A stretch of 39,987 nt of DNA from Natronohydrobacter sp. (GTDB taxonomy: Bacteria; Pseudomonadota; Alphaproteobacteria; Rhodobacterales; Rhodobacteraceae). The stretch is taken from assembly GCA_020832555.1 (NCBI GenBank), contig JAFIEM010000021.1:1-39987 (forward strand), read 5' to 3'. Each line of letters begins with the position of its first letter. Position 1 is the stretch's first letter. Shown one piece after another: positions 19,046-27,430 of this stretch. The translations under genes were made by a program, and so were the position numbers. Below the pieces are notes generated by a model. It ran no database searches. It had not been told where the DNA came from and worked only from the letters and a program-made list of their open reading frames with translations.

Positions 19046-19590
19046 TCCGCCTGCCGCGCACGATCCGGCTGGACCCGTCCGACAAGGTGGTGTTCGCGCA
19101 GGCGGCGGAACCCGGTGAATGGGCCGTGGTCGGCACTTTCCTGTTCTGGGGGCGCAGCCCGGAGGGGCTGTCGCGCAAGGAACAGATCGCCTTCCGCTCG
19201 GGGTTTCTGGGGGTCGAGAGTTTCGGCTTTTCCACGCTTGTCACAGTGCAAGAGGCGCGGCCCGAGGAACGCGCGGCACTGGTGGACGCGCTCGCGAAGC
19301 AACTGGTCACGCATCTGGGCGCGCCCTCGCTGGACGCAGCCTGCCCCGCAGCGGAAGAAGAGGTCGCTCTGGCCGAAAGCCTCTGCGCGGGTCATGCGCT
19401 GAATACCCTGATCGCGCTGCATCGCAAGCATGAGGATGGCGCGATCCGCGAACAGTTCCGCACGCTCAAGCCGCGCGATGAAACCGCGTTTTCGGGCAGC
19501 CATCTGCAAGGCCATGACCGCGCCTTTCACTTCATCGAGGAAGAGGTCGAGGATCATGTGGATATCTTCAGCCTGAGGGGGAGCGACTGA
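19042..19590 (+). CDS. DUF6505 family protein (formate dehydrogenase locus)
   Basis: A 182-residue soluble protein beginning 'MIRLPRTIRLDPSDKVVF' and containing 'PGEWAVVGTFLFWG', features I associate with DUF6505. It starts with GTG overlapping the previous stop and ends in a 1-base overlap with the next start (TGATG), so all are translated together. No catalytic motif, signal peptide or membrane helix is visible. The family recurs with formate dehydrogenase accessory genes and its function is unknown. Confidence 0.75.
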   Translation: MIRLPRTIRLDPSDKVVFAQAAEPGEWAVVGTFLFWGRSPEGLSRKEQIAFRSGFLGVESFGFSTLVTVQEARPEERAALVDALAKQLVTHLGAPSLDAACPAAEEEVALAESLCAGHALNTLIALHRKHEDGAIREQFRTLKPRDETAFSGSHLQGHDRAFHFIEEEVEDHVDIFSLRGSD

Positions 19591-20576
19591 TGCCAGAGTT
19601 CTGGGTGGCCTCTGGCCATCACCTCACGCGGCTGAACCCGCAAGGCCGGATGCTGGTCACGGATGAGTTGATCCTCGCCTGGCTGGCACGTCCGGAAGTG
19701 CTGCCGCCTGCGGATGCCTGCAACGCCGAGCGCAGCCTGCATAAGCGCCTGATGCAGACCCCGCGCGCCAAAGTCTCCGAATTGGAACTGACCGCGCTAA
19801 AAGACGCTGATGCGCAGGAAAACTGGCGCTTCCTGCTGGGCCTGCGCGACCGGCTGATCGCGGCGGGCACCATTGAAGAAGGGTACGCCCGGATCGTGGC
19901 CGAGGGGGTGAGCCTGCCGCAGGTCTTCATGTCCCAGCTTGTGCAACTGATCCTGCGCAATGCGCTTGATGGGTGCGACAGCCCCCAGACCCTGCGCGCG
20001 GCTGAATGTTTCTTCCGCCCGCAGCGCAGCCATATCAAGGATGACAAACTGCTGCTGGCGGATGAGGAACTGGTCACGCTTTATGAGCAGGAAATGCACG
20101 CCTCGCCGCTGACGGCGATGTTTTCGGGCGGCGTGAACAGTCTGGATGTGCTGGGCGGCGGCAATGACTGGACCTATTGGAGCCGCTCTGACGCGCATAC
20201 GATGGTCCTGAATTTCGGCGGCGACCCGGAAGCCCGGCGCGGCATGGCCGATGCCATCGCCGCTTTCCTGCGGCATATGTTGGGTCTGGACTGCACGGTC
20301 ACGCCGGAAACCCGCGCCGATGACATTGACCTGCGCTGGTTCATCGGGCTGGACCCTGCTGGCACGGCGATCGGCAATGCGCTCTGGCATGGCAAGCCCA
20401 TGCCTTCGACACTGGTGGGGCTGTTCCGGCTGGAAAGCGACGATGCCCGCATCCGCCCGGACTTGCGCGGCCAGCCCATCTGGCTGATCCTTGGGCTGGG
20501 GGCAGATGGCGCGGTCCGCATGAAGCCGCAAAACCTGCTGACAGGTCTGCCGCTGGCGGAACCTGTCCTGAACTGA
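19590..20576 (+). CDS. DUF6352 family protein (formate dehydrogenase locus)
   Basis: A 328-residue soluble protein starting 'MPEFWVASGHHLTRLNPQG', with 'QLVQLILRNALDGCDSP' and 'AAECFFRPQR' in the middle, consistent with DUF6352. No known catalytic motif is visible. It overlaps the preceding gene by one base and precedes the DUF3305 gene by 13 bases. It probably serves assembly of the formate dehydrogenase, by context only. Confidence 0.77.
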   Translation: MPEFWVASGHHLTRLNPQGRMLVTDELILAWLARPEVLPPADACNAERSLHKRLMQTPRAKVSELELTALKDADAQENWRFLLGLRDRLIAAGTIEEGYARIVAEGVSLPQVFMSQLVQLILRNALDGCDSPQTLRAAECFFRPQRSHIKDDKLLLADEELVTLYEQEMHASPLTAMFSGGVNSLDVLGGGNDWTYWSRSDAHTMVLNFGGDPEARRGMADAIAAFLRHMLGLDCTVTPETRADDIDLRWFIGLDPAGTAIGNALWHGKPMPSTLVGLFRLESDDARIRPDLRGQPIWLILGLGADGAVRMKPQNLLTGLPLAEPVLN

Positions 20577-20589
20577 AAAGGGGAGAGCC

Positions 20590-21120
20590 ATGCCCGAGAA
20601 AACTCTGCGAGTCGGTGTACTGGCGATCCGCCGTCCCCCGGTCACGAAATGGGGGGCAGGGGAGCTGCGCGCTTCTGGCGTGCTGCCGCAGGAACCAGAG
20701 GCAGCGCCGAATACGCTTCTGGCGACGGACAGCGGCGTGGAGACCTGGTATCTGGGCGCACGCGATCTGGTGCTGTATTCGGGCGATACCAGCCATCATC
20801 GCGACAACCTGACCTCTGGCCGCCCGTCGATCTGGGTGGCGCTGCGCGGGCATGATCCGGCAAAGGTACAGATCATCAATGTGACTGCGGACCCCTATGA
20901 GGGCGAAGGCTATGCCTCTGACCTCGATCTGAAGGTCGAAGCCGTGCCGATGCCAGAGCCGATCCGCGCGACTGTGGCGGCGTTCATCGACGCCCATCAT
21001 GTCGAGATGCCCTTCAAGAAACGCAAGCGCCTGCCGGTCGATCCCAATGCCATGGTCGCGCGCGCCCCGCGTGTGCTGGCGGAAGCCGACAAATGGGTGA
21101 ACAACCCGCGCAAGAGGTAA
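20590..21120 (+). CDS. DUF3305 family protein (formate dehydrogenase locus)
   Basis: A 176-residue protein. The DUF3305 pattern is clear: 'VGVLAIRRPPVTKWG', a strand-rich body with 'LVLYSGDTSHHRDNLTSGRPSIWVALR', then 'VTADPYEGEGYA' and a basic tail ('FKKRKRLPVDPNAM'). AAAAGGGGAGAG provides the ribosome binding site. DUF3305 and DUF3306 genes occur together at formate dehydrogenase loci; neither has a known biochemical activity. The DUF3306 gene starts 3 bases after its stop. Confidence 0.88.
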   Translation: MPEKTLRVGVLAIRRPPVTKWGAGELRASGVLPQEPEAAPNTLLATDSGVETWYLGARDLVLYSGDTSHHRDNLTSGRPSIWVALRGHDPAKVQIINVTADPYEGEGYASDLDLKVEAVPMPEPIRATVAAFIDAHHVEMPFKKRKRLPVDPNAMVARAPRVLAEADKWVNNPRKR

Positions 21121-21123
21121 GCC

Positions 21124-21762
21124 ATGGCCCAGCCCCCTGATGACGAATCCTTCCTTGCGCGCTGGTCGAAACGCAAGCGGGCCGAGGCGGTGGAACCTGC
21201 GCCCGAACCCGCCCCGGAGCCGCCCGCGCCGCCGGAAGTGGATGATTCGATTTCCGAGGAAGAACTCGCCGCGCTGCCCGCGCTTGAGGACTTCACCCCG
21301 CACACCGATATCCGCCCGTTCCTGCGCAAGGGCGTTCCGAATACGCTGCGCAATGCGGCCCTGCGCAAGATCTGGCTTCTGACCCCGGCGATCCGCGACC
21401 ACAAGGACCCGGCGGTGGATTACGCCTGGGACTGGAATACGCCCGGCGGTGTGCCTGGTGACGGGGCAGCACCGACGCCTGAACGCGCGGCGCAGATGCT
21501 GCGGGATCTGATCACGCCTCGCCGCAGTGCAGAAGATGAAATGACGCTGGAAACACGCGAGAATATGCCGCCGGAACTGGCCGCAGAGGCAGAGCGTGCC
21601 GCAGTGCAAAATCCGCCATCTGACGCCACAGATCAGACCGTCGCGCCCCTTTCCGAGGAGTCTGCAACTGTCAAAGCTGTGACCAGTAAAACCAAAGAAA
21701 ATCAGTCAACTAATGAGCCTGACACCCCGCGCAGGCGACATGGCGGCGCATTGCCGTCTTAG
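21124..21762 (+). CDS. DUF3306 family protein (formate dehydrogenase locus)
   Basis: A 212-residue protein with the DUF3306 hallmarks 'ESFLARWSKRKRAEA' at the N-terminus, a Pro/Glu/Ala linker, then 'EEELAALPALEDFTPHTDIRPFLRKGVPNTLRNAALRKIW'-type conserved core and 'IRDHKDPAVDYAWDWN'. The C-terminal 60 residues are low-complexity and AT-richer than the rest. It is coupled to DUF3305. Function unknown; an assembly role for the formate dehydrogenase is inferred from conserved context. Confidence 0.88.
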   Translation: MAQPPDDESFLARWSKRKRAEAVEPAPEPAPEPPAPPEVDDSISEEELAALPALEDFTPHTDIRPFLRKGVPNTLRNAALRKIWLLTPAIRDHKDPAVDYAWDWNTPGGVPGDGAAPTPERAAQMLRDLITPRRSAEDEMTLETRENMPPELAAEAERAAVQNPPSDATDQTVAPLSEESATVKAVTSKTKENQSTNEPDTPRRRHGGALPS

Positions 21763-21836
21763 ACTTTGGTCGTAGAAATACGGCGCTGAAAATCGACACG
21801 GAGTGACTGGACAGGCTGTCTTGCCGGGGTTACATT

Positions 21837-21866
21837 TTGCATACTGTTGCATATCTTTGCAGACAG
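21837..21866. repeat. Three 10-bp direct repeats upstream of torD-like gene
   Basis: TTGCATACTG, TTGCATATCT and TTGCAGACAG follow each other without gaps, giving TTGCA every 10 bases, one helical turn. They end 22 bases before the chaperone start, in the 126-base gap that separates the accessory genes from the structural genes. Possible binding site array. Confidence 0.5.
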
Positions 21867-21888
21867 CGCGAACAGGACTTTGACAGCG

Positions 21889-22494
21889 ATGACAGATAGC
21901 CAGCCCCGGACCGGGCCAGCAATCGATCCGATCGACGCTGCACGAAGCGAGCAGTATCGCTTTGTTGCGCGGATGTTGGCGGCCCCGCCTGAAGCCGCAT
22001 TGCTTGACCAGATCGCAGCACTTAGTGGTGATGACAGCGCGATGGGGCAAGCCTTTGCTGCGCTTGCTCGTTCCGCAAAGCAAGTCGATTCCGACAAGGT
22101 CGCGCGCGAGTATTTCGAGCTTTTCGTGGGTGTCGGACGCGGCGAATTGCTGCCTTATGCCAGCTTCTATCTGACCGGCTTCCTGAACGAGCGCCCGCTG
22201 GCCGATCTGCGCAGCGATCTGGCGCAGTTGGGTGTCGCGCGCGCCGAGGGGCGGCACGAGCCCGAGGATCATATCGCGCTTTTGTTCGAAGTCATGGCCG
22301 ACATGGCTGCGGGCCAAATCGCCGCCGATACGCAGACACAGGCCGCGTTTTTCGCGCGCCATATCGCGCCCTGGGCGGCGCAGTTTTTCGATGATCTGGC
22401 GGTTGCGCCAAGTGCGGATTTCTACAGACCACTGGCCGAAATTGGTCGGCTGTTGACAGATATCGAGTCGCGGGCCTTTTCGCTCGCGGCTTGA
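21889..22494 (+). CDS. TorD/DmsD-family chaperone for formate dehydrogenase
   Basis: A 201-residue cytoplasmic all-helical protein. The TorD-family core is seen in 'VAREYFELFVGVGRGELLPYASFYLTGFLNERPLADLR' and 'HEPEDHIALLFEVMADMAAG'. Such chaperones bind the Tat signal of molybdoenzymes and hold them until the cofactor is inserted. Start at 21889 chosen because AGGAC lies upstream and an in-frame start at 21847 falls within the 10-base repeats. It directly precedes the small Tat protein and FdhA, its likely client. Confidence 0.88.
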   Translation: MTDSQPRTGPAIDPIDAARSEQYRFVARMLAAPPEAALLDQIAALSGDDSAMGQAFAALARSAKQVDSDKVAREYFELFVGVGRGELLPYASFYLTGFLNERPLADLRSDLAQLGVARAEGRHEPEDHIALLFEVMADMAAGQIAADTQTQAAFFARHIAPWAAQFFDDLAVAPSADFYRPLAEIGRLLTDIESRAFSLAA

Positions 22495-22561
22495 CGCAAG
22501 ATTGACGAAACCCGGATGCGCGGAGGGGGGCCGTGACATCCACCAACACGGGAGGGCTCTG

Positions 22562-22777
22562 ATGGCTCAGGACAGACACACACCAATCAGCCGCCGCGCG
22601 TTCTTTGGCGTCGCGGCAACGGGAGCGGCATCGACTGTTGCAATCACGGCAGGCAGCGCCCGGCCTACTTTCGCGCAGCAGACCGGCGATGAGCGCACAC
22701 GTGCCCGGTATCAGAAGACCGAGCATGTCGAGACCTTTTACCGGACCAACCGCTACTATCCACGGGGGGACAACTGA
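22562..22777 (+). CDS. Small twin-arginine protein of formate dehydrogenase locus
   Basis: A 71-residue protein with a twin-arginine motif 'SRRAFFG' (Arg11-Arg12 region), a hydrophobic segment and an AxA-like cleavage region ('PTFAQQ'). The short mature part ends 'HVETFYRTNRYYPRGDN'. This matches the 'formate dehydrogenase region TAT target' family, always just upstream of fdhA. Its function is unproven; it may be a small periplasmic or membrane subunit. GGGAGG precedes the ATG. Its stop overlaps the FdhA start by one base (TGATG). Confidence 0.88.
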   Translation: MAQDRHTPISRRAFFGVAATGAASTVAITAGSARPTFAQQTGDERTRARYQKTEHVETFYRTNRYYPRGDN

Positions 22778-25737
22778 TGCTTGTCAAACGCAGACATCGT
22801 GACGCGGCCACCACAGGCCGCCTGAGCCAGATGGCCGCTGGCATGGCCGCAAAGCCGCTCGATCGCCGCAGCTTCCTGCGCGCATCGGGGCTCGCGGTGG
22901 GCGGTCTGGCCGCCATCTCGACGCTCGGCGCTGGCATGACCCGGCGGGTGGAAGCGGCAGGCTTCACCGACATGAGCCAGCCCATCGAGGTCAAGACCAA
23001 TATGTGCACCCATTGTTCAGTGGGCTGCACGGTCAAGGCCGAAGTGCAAAACGGCGTTTGGGTCGGTCAGGAACCCGCCTATGGCAGCCCGATCAACCGT
23101 GGCACGCATTGCGCCAAGGGCGCGTCGGTGCGCGAGCTGGTGCATGGCGACCGGCGCATCAAATACCCGATGAAGAAGGTGGGCGGTGAATGGCAACGCA
23201 TCACCTGGGATCAGGCGCTGGACGAAATCGCTGAGAAAATGGGCGAGATCCGCAGCAATTCGGGCGCGGATTCGGTCTATCTGTTGGGTTCGGCCAAATT
23301 CTCGAATGAAGGCGCGTATCTGTTCCGCAAATTCGCGGCCTTCTGGGGCACGAACAACGTGGACCATCAGGCGCGTATCTGCCACTCGACCACTGTGGCC
23401 GGTGTGGCGAATACCTGGGGCTACGGTGCACAGACCAACAGCTATAATGACATCCGCAACGCCAAGACCGTGATCTTCATGGGCTCGAACGCGGCAGAGG
23501 CGCATCCCGTGTCCTTGCAGCACATCCTGGAAGGCAAGGAAACGCAGCGCGCGAATGTCATCGTGCTGGACCCACGCTTCACGCGCACGGCAGCCCATGC
23601 CACCGAATATGTCCGCTTCCGTCCGGGCACCGATATCGCGGTCATTCACGGGATGCTTTACCACATCTTCGAGAATGGCTGGGAAGACAAGGAATACATC
23701 GCTCAGCGCGTCTGGGGGATGGATCAGGTCCGCGAGGTGGTGAAGGATTACACGCCCGACGTGGTCGAGAATATCTCGGGCATCGATGGCGAGACCCTCA
23801 AGCGCGTGGCACAGCAATTCGCGCAGGAACGCCCCTCAACCTTCATCTGGTGCATGGGCGGCACGCAGCACACGGTCGGCACGGCCAATGTGCGTGCCTA
23901 TAACCTGCTGCTGCTGGCCACCGGCAATGTGGGTTATGAAGGCACCGGCGCCAACATCTTCCGCGGTCATTGCAACGTGCAGGGGGCGACGGATTTCGGC
24001 CTCGATGTGGGCAACCTGCCTTGCTATTATGGGCTGGGTGCGGGCGCATGGCGGCACTGGTCGCGTGTATGGGACGTGTCGTATGAGTATTTCGTGTCCC
24101 GCTTTGACGCGGTTCCAGCGAAAGGTGGGCGCGACGCGCGCACGCCCGAGCAGAATATGGAAATCCCCGGCATCACCTCGACCCGCTGGTTTGATGCTGT
24201 CACCATCGACAGCGAGGAAATCGACCAGCAGGACAATATCAAGGCGATGATCGTCTTCGGCCACGGTGGCAACACGGTACCCCGGATGCAGGACGCGCAG
24301 CGCGGAATGGATGCGCTCGATCTGCTGGTGGTGGCTGACCCGCATCCGACGACCTTTGCCGCGCTGCACTCGCGGACGGATAACACCTATCTGCTGCCGA
24401 TCTGCACGCAGTTCGAGTGCTCGGGCTCGCGCACCGCGTCCAACCGCTCGATCCAGTGGGGTGAGAAGGTGGTCGATCCGATCTTCGAGTCGGACAATGA
24501 CTATGCCGTGATCTACGCCCTGTCGGAGCGTCTGGGCTTTGCCGATCAGATGTTCAAGAATTACGAGATGGTGCAGGGCAAATTCGGGATGGAACCGACC
24601 CCGGAATCCATCTTGCGCGAGATCAATCGCGGGGGCTGGTCGACGGGCTATACGGGTCAGTCGCCGGAACGCCTGAAGGCCCATATGGCCAATCAGGAGC
24701 ATTTCGACCTGATCACCCTGCGCGCCAAGCCGGATGCACCGGCGGAAATTCAGGGCGATTACTACGGTCTGCCCTGGCCCTGCTGGGGGACACCGGAACT
24801 GCGCCATCCGGGGACGCATATCCTGTATAACACCAACCTGCACCCGATGGAGGGCGGCGGCGCCTTCCGTCCGCGCTTCGGGCTGGAGCGCGATGGCGAA
24901 ACGCTGCTGGCCGAAGGAAGCTGGCCGCAAGGGTCCGAAATTCAGGACGGCTACCCTGAATTCACCTATGCGCTGCTGGAACAGCTTGGCTGGGAAGGTG
25001 ATCTGACACCGCAGGAAATGGCGGTGATCGAGCGTATCGGCGGCGAGAATATCGGTGGTGTCAGCTGGTCCATCGACCTGTCGGGCGGTATCCAGCGTGT
25101 CGCGCTGGAACATGGCTGCGTGCCCTTCGGCAATGGCAAGGCCCGCGCGGTCGCTTGGAACCTGCCCGACCCGATCCCGGTCCACCGCGAACCGATCTAT
25201 TCGTCGCGTCCTGATCTGGTGGCGGAGTATCCGACAAATGCGGATCGTCGTCAGCAGCGCATGCCCAATATCGGGGCTGTGGTTCAGGCCGACGTGGTGG
25301 AGCGTGGTGTCGCGCGCGACTTCCCGATCATCCTCACCTCTGGCCGTCTGGTCGAGTATGAGGGCGGCGGCGAGGAAACCCGTTCGAACCCGTGGCTGGC
25401 TGAACTCAAGCAGGACATGTTCGTGGAAATCAACCCCGAGGACGCGGCCGCACGCGGCATCGTCGATGGCGGTTGGGTCTGGGTGACAGGCCCCGAGGGC
25501 GGATCACGCGCCCGCGTCAAGGCGCTGGTCACAGAGCGGGTGAACAAGGGTCTGGCCTTCATGCCCTTCCACTTCGCGGGCTGGTTCCAGGGCGAAGATC
25601 AGCGGGGCAATTACCCGGCTGGCACGGACCCGATCGTTCTGGGCGAATCCGTCAATGTCATCACGACATATGGCTATGACCCGGTGACTGGCATGCATGA
25701 AGGCAAGGTCACGCTTTGCCAGATCGCAGCGGCGTAA
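22777..25737 (+). CDS. fdhA: Formate dehydrogenase catalytic (molybdopterin) subunit, Cys type, Tat-exported
   Basis: A 986-residue periplasmic enzyme. A Tat signal ('DRRSFLRASGLAVGG', Arg30-Arg31) is followed by a [4Fe-4S] site (Cys77, Cys80, Cys84, Cys112), Lys114 between the cluster and cofactor, and the active site 'ARICHSTTVAG' with Cys202-His203. In selenoenzymes this Cys is selenocysteine, so this is a selenium-independent form. The molybdopterin domains continue to a C-terminal MopB-binding domain ('FMPFHFAGWFQGEDQRGNYP'). It oxidises formate to CO2 and passes electrons to FdhB and then FdhC in the membrane. It may use Mo or W; the sequence does not decide. No FdhD gene is nearby. Confidence 0.97.
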   Translation: MLVKRRHRDAATTGRLSQMAAGMAAKPLDRRSFLRASGLAVGGLAAISTLGAGMTRRVEAAGFTDMSQPIEVKTNMCTHCSVGCTVKAEVQNGVWVGQEPAYGSPINRGTHCAKGASVRELVHGDRRIKYPMKKVGGEWQRITWDQALDEIAEKMGEIRSNSGADSVYLLGSAKFSNEGAYLFRKFAAFWGTNNVDHQARICHSTTVAGVANTWGYGAQTNSYNDIRNAKTVIFMGSNAAEAHPVSLQHILEGKETQRANVIVLDPRFTRTAAHATEYVRFRPGTDIAVIHGMLYHIFENGWEDKEYIAQRVWGMDQVREVVKDYTPDVVENISGIDGETLKRVAQQFAQERPSTFIWCMGGTQHTVGTANVRAYNLLLLATGNVGYEGTGANIFRGHCNVQGATDFGLDVGNLPCYYGLGAGAWRHWSRVWDVSYEYFVSRFDAVPAKGGRDARTPEQNMEIPGITSTRWFDAVTIDSEEIDQQDNIKAMIVFGHGGNTVPRMQDAQRGMDALDLLVVADPHPTTFAALHSRTDNTYLLPICTQFECSGSRTASNRSIQWGEKVVDPIFESDNDYAVIYALSERLGFADQMFKNYEMVQGKFGMEPTPESILREINRGGWSTGYTGQSPERLKAHMANQEHFDLITLRAKPDAPAEIQGDYYGLPWPCWGTPELRHPGTHILYNTNLHPMEGGGAFRPRFGLERDGETLLAEGSWPQGSEIQDGYPEFTYALLEQLGWEGDLTPQEMAVIERIGGENIGGVSWSIDLSGGIQRVALEHGCVPFGNGKARAVAWNLPDPIPVHREPIYSSRPDLVAEYPTNADRRQQRMPNIGAVVQADVVERGVARDFPIILTSGRLVEYEGGGEETRSNPWLAELKQDMFVEINPEDAAARGIVDGGWVWVTGPEGGSRARVKALVTERVNKGLAFMPFHFAGWFQGEDQRGNYPAGTDPIVLGESVNVITTYGYDPVTGMHEGKVTLCQIAAA

Positions 25738-25751
25738 GGGAGGAAAACAAA

Positions 25752-26348
25752 ATGGCACGAATGAAATTCCTTTGCGACGCGGATCGCTGCATCGAATGTC
25801 AGGCCTGCGTCACGGCCTGCAAGAACGAGCATGAGGTGCCCTGGGGCATCAACCGCCGCCGGGTCGTGACCATCAATGATGGTCTGCCCGGTGAACGCTC
25901 GGTCTCGATGGCCTGCATGCATTGCACAGACGCGCCCTGCGCGGCGGTCTGCCCGGTGGCGTGTTTCTACACCACCGATGACGGGGTTGTGCTGCATAAC
26001 AAGGACACCTGCATCGGCTGCGGCTATTGCAGCTACGCTTGTCCCTTCGGCGCTCCGCAATATCCGCAGACCGCCAATTTTGGCACGCGCGGCAAGATGG
26101 ACAAATGCACCTATTGCTCGGGCGGACCGGAACCGGACATGTCTCAGGCCGAATATGTCAAATACGGCTCCAACCGCCTGGCCGAGGGCAAGCTGCCGCT
26201 TTGCGCCGAAATGTGCTCGACCAAGGCGCTGCTGGCAGGGGATGGCGACATCATCGCGGATATCTACCGCGAGCGGGTGGTGACGCGCGGCTATGGCTCG
26301 GGTGCCTGGGGTTGGCGGACGGCTTACGGCGAAACCGTGACAGTGTAA
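25752..26348 (+). CDS. fdhB: Formate dehydrogenase iron-sulfur (beta) subunit
   Basis: A 198-residue electron-transfer subunit with four [4Fe-4S] cysteine sets: 13/16/19/23, 55/58/63/67, 87/90/93/97 and 119/122/151/155. The sequence 'CIECQACVTACKNEHEVPWGINRRRVVT' is typical of the beta subunit of three-subunit formate dehydrogenases (FDH3 type). It has no signal of its own and would be co-exported with FdhA. Start at 25752 follows GGGAGGAAAAC; the in-frame ATG at 25716 falls inside fdhA. It bridges FdhA and the cytochrome b subunit. Confidence 0.97.
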   Translation: MARMKFLCDADRCIECQACVTACKNEHEVPWGINRRRVVTINDGLPGERSVSMACMHCTDAPCAAVCPVACFYTTDDGVVLHNKDTCIGCGYCSYACPFGAPQYPQTANFGTRGKMDKCTYCSGGPEPDMSQAEYVKYGSNRLAEGKLPLCAEMCSTKALLAGDGDIIADIYRERVVTRGYGSGAWGWRTAYGETVTV

Positions 26349-26360
26349 GGAGCAAGGCAC

Positions 26361-27353
26361 ATGACCATTCTTTCCAGACTGCTCACGGCTCTCTCGCTTG
26401 TTCTTGCGCTGTCGCTGAGCGCACCTATGGCGCAGGCTCAGGTCAACCCGACCCAAAGTTCGGTGTCGGAAGATGCGCTGTTTCAGGCCCTTGGCACCGC
26501 GCCCGTCGCGGGGCGGGTGACGATCCCTGACGCCAATGCGGGCTATCTGATCAAGCCGGAAAACAAGAGTTGGGCCGCGCTTCAGGGCCAGACATTGCAC
26601 ACGCTTTCAATCGTGGCCGTGGTCGGCATGATCGCGATACTGGCGCTGTTCTACCTGATCCGGGGCAAGATCCGCATCGATTCCGGCTTCTCCGGCCGCA
26701 AGATCCTGCGTTTCAACGCCATCGAGCGTTTCGCGCACTGGACCCTGGCCACGACCTTCATCATCCTCGCGCTGACCGGGCTGAACCTGATCATCGGCAA
26801 GTCCGTGATTCTGCCGCTCTTTGGCGAAGCTGCTTTTGGCACGCTCTCGACCTGGGGCAAGATCGCGCATAACTACCTGGCCTGGCCATTCATGGCGGCG
26901 CTGATCATGATCGTGCTTTTGTGGATCATCCACAATGTGCCGAACAAGCTTGATCTCGAATGGATCAAGATGGGAGGCGGTCTGTTCAAGAAAGGCGTTC
27001 ACCCGCCCGCGCGCAAGTTCAATGCCGGGCAGAAGCTGATCTTCTGGTCCGTGGTTCTGGGCGGGGCCGCGCTGTCCTATACGGGGATCATGCTGCTCTT
27101 CCCGGCAGAAGCGGGCACGGCAGCGGACTGGCAATTCTACCAGACCATTCATGCCCTTGTTGCGGCTGGCCTGTCGGCCATCGTCATTGCGCATATCTAT
27201 ATCGGCTCGGTCGGGATGGAAGGCGCGTTTGATGCGATGGGCTCGGGCGAGGTCGATGAGAACTGGGCCAAAGAGCATCACGGGCTCTGGGTCGAGGAAG
27301 TGCAGTCCACTCAGGCGCGCAACACCGCGCAGGTGACGACACCGGCGGAATGA
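26361..27353 (+). CDS. fdhC: Formate dehydrogenase cytochrome b (gamma) subunit
   Basis: A 330-residue membrane protein. A Sec-type signal peptide (cleavage near 'AQA', residue 26) is followed by a periplasmic segment and about five helices (81-100, 126-146, 170-191, 226-247, 262-283). His126, His170, His191, His264 and His278 are candidate heme b ligands. It takes electrons from FdhB and reduces quinone at the inner membrane. The soluble N-terminal part ('SEDALFQALGTAPVAGRVTIPD') is typical of this gamma type. It closes the structural operon fdhABC. Confidence 0.96.
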   Translation: MTILSRLLTALSLVLALSLSAPMAQAQVNPTQSSVSEDALFQALGTAPVAGRVTIPDANAGYLIKPENKSWAALQGQTLHTLSIVAVVGMIAILALFYLIRGKIRIDSGFSGRKILRFNAIERFAHWTLATTFIILALTGLNLIIGKSVILPLFGEAAFGTLSTWGKIAHNYLAWPFMAALIMIVLLWIIHNVPNKLDLEWIKMGGGLFKKGVHPPARKFNAGQKLIFWSVVLGGAALSYTGIMLLFPAEAGTAADWQFYQTIHALVAAGLSAIVIAHIYIGSVGMEGAFDAMGSGEVDENWAKEHHGLWVEEVQSTQARNTAQVTTPAE

Positions 27354-27375
27354 TCGCAAGCGCGCGACAGCAAAC

Positions 27376-27407
27376 CAGACCCGGTGCCAGAAATGGGGCC
27401 GGGTCTG
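27376..27407 (+). terminator. Inverted repeat after fdhC, possible attenuator
   Basis: CAGACCCGG (27376-27384) and CCGGGTCTG (27399-27407) are exact complements with a 14-base loop. They lie 22 bases after the fdhC stop. There is no clear U tract, so it may only partly reduce expression of the following mrp-like gene. Confidence 0.45.
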
Positions 27408-27430
27408 TCTGAATGAAAGACGGATCACGG

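Noticed and set aside
21825-21842. Sigma-54 promoter (GG-N10-GC) before the torD-like gene
   Set aside because: Spacing fits but the -24 element has only the GG in common; chance match in a GC-rich gap.
23371-23400. Selenocysteine codon in FdhA
   Set aside because: The active-site codon is TGC (Cys202), not TGA; no SECIS hairpin is needed.
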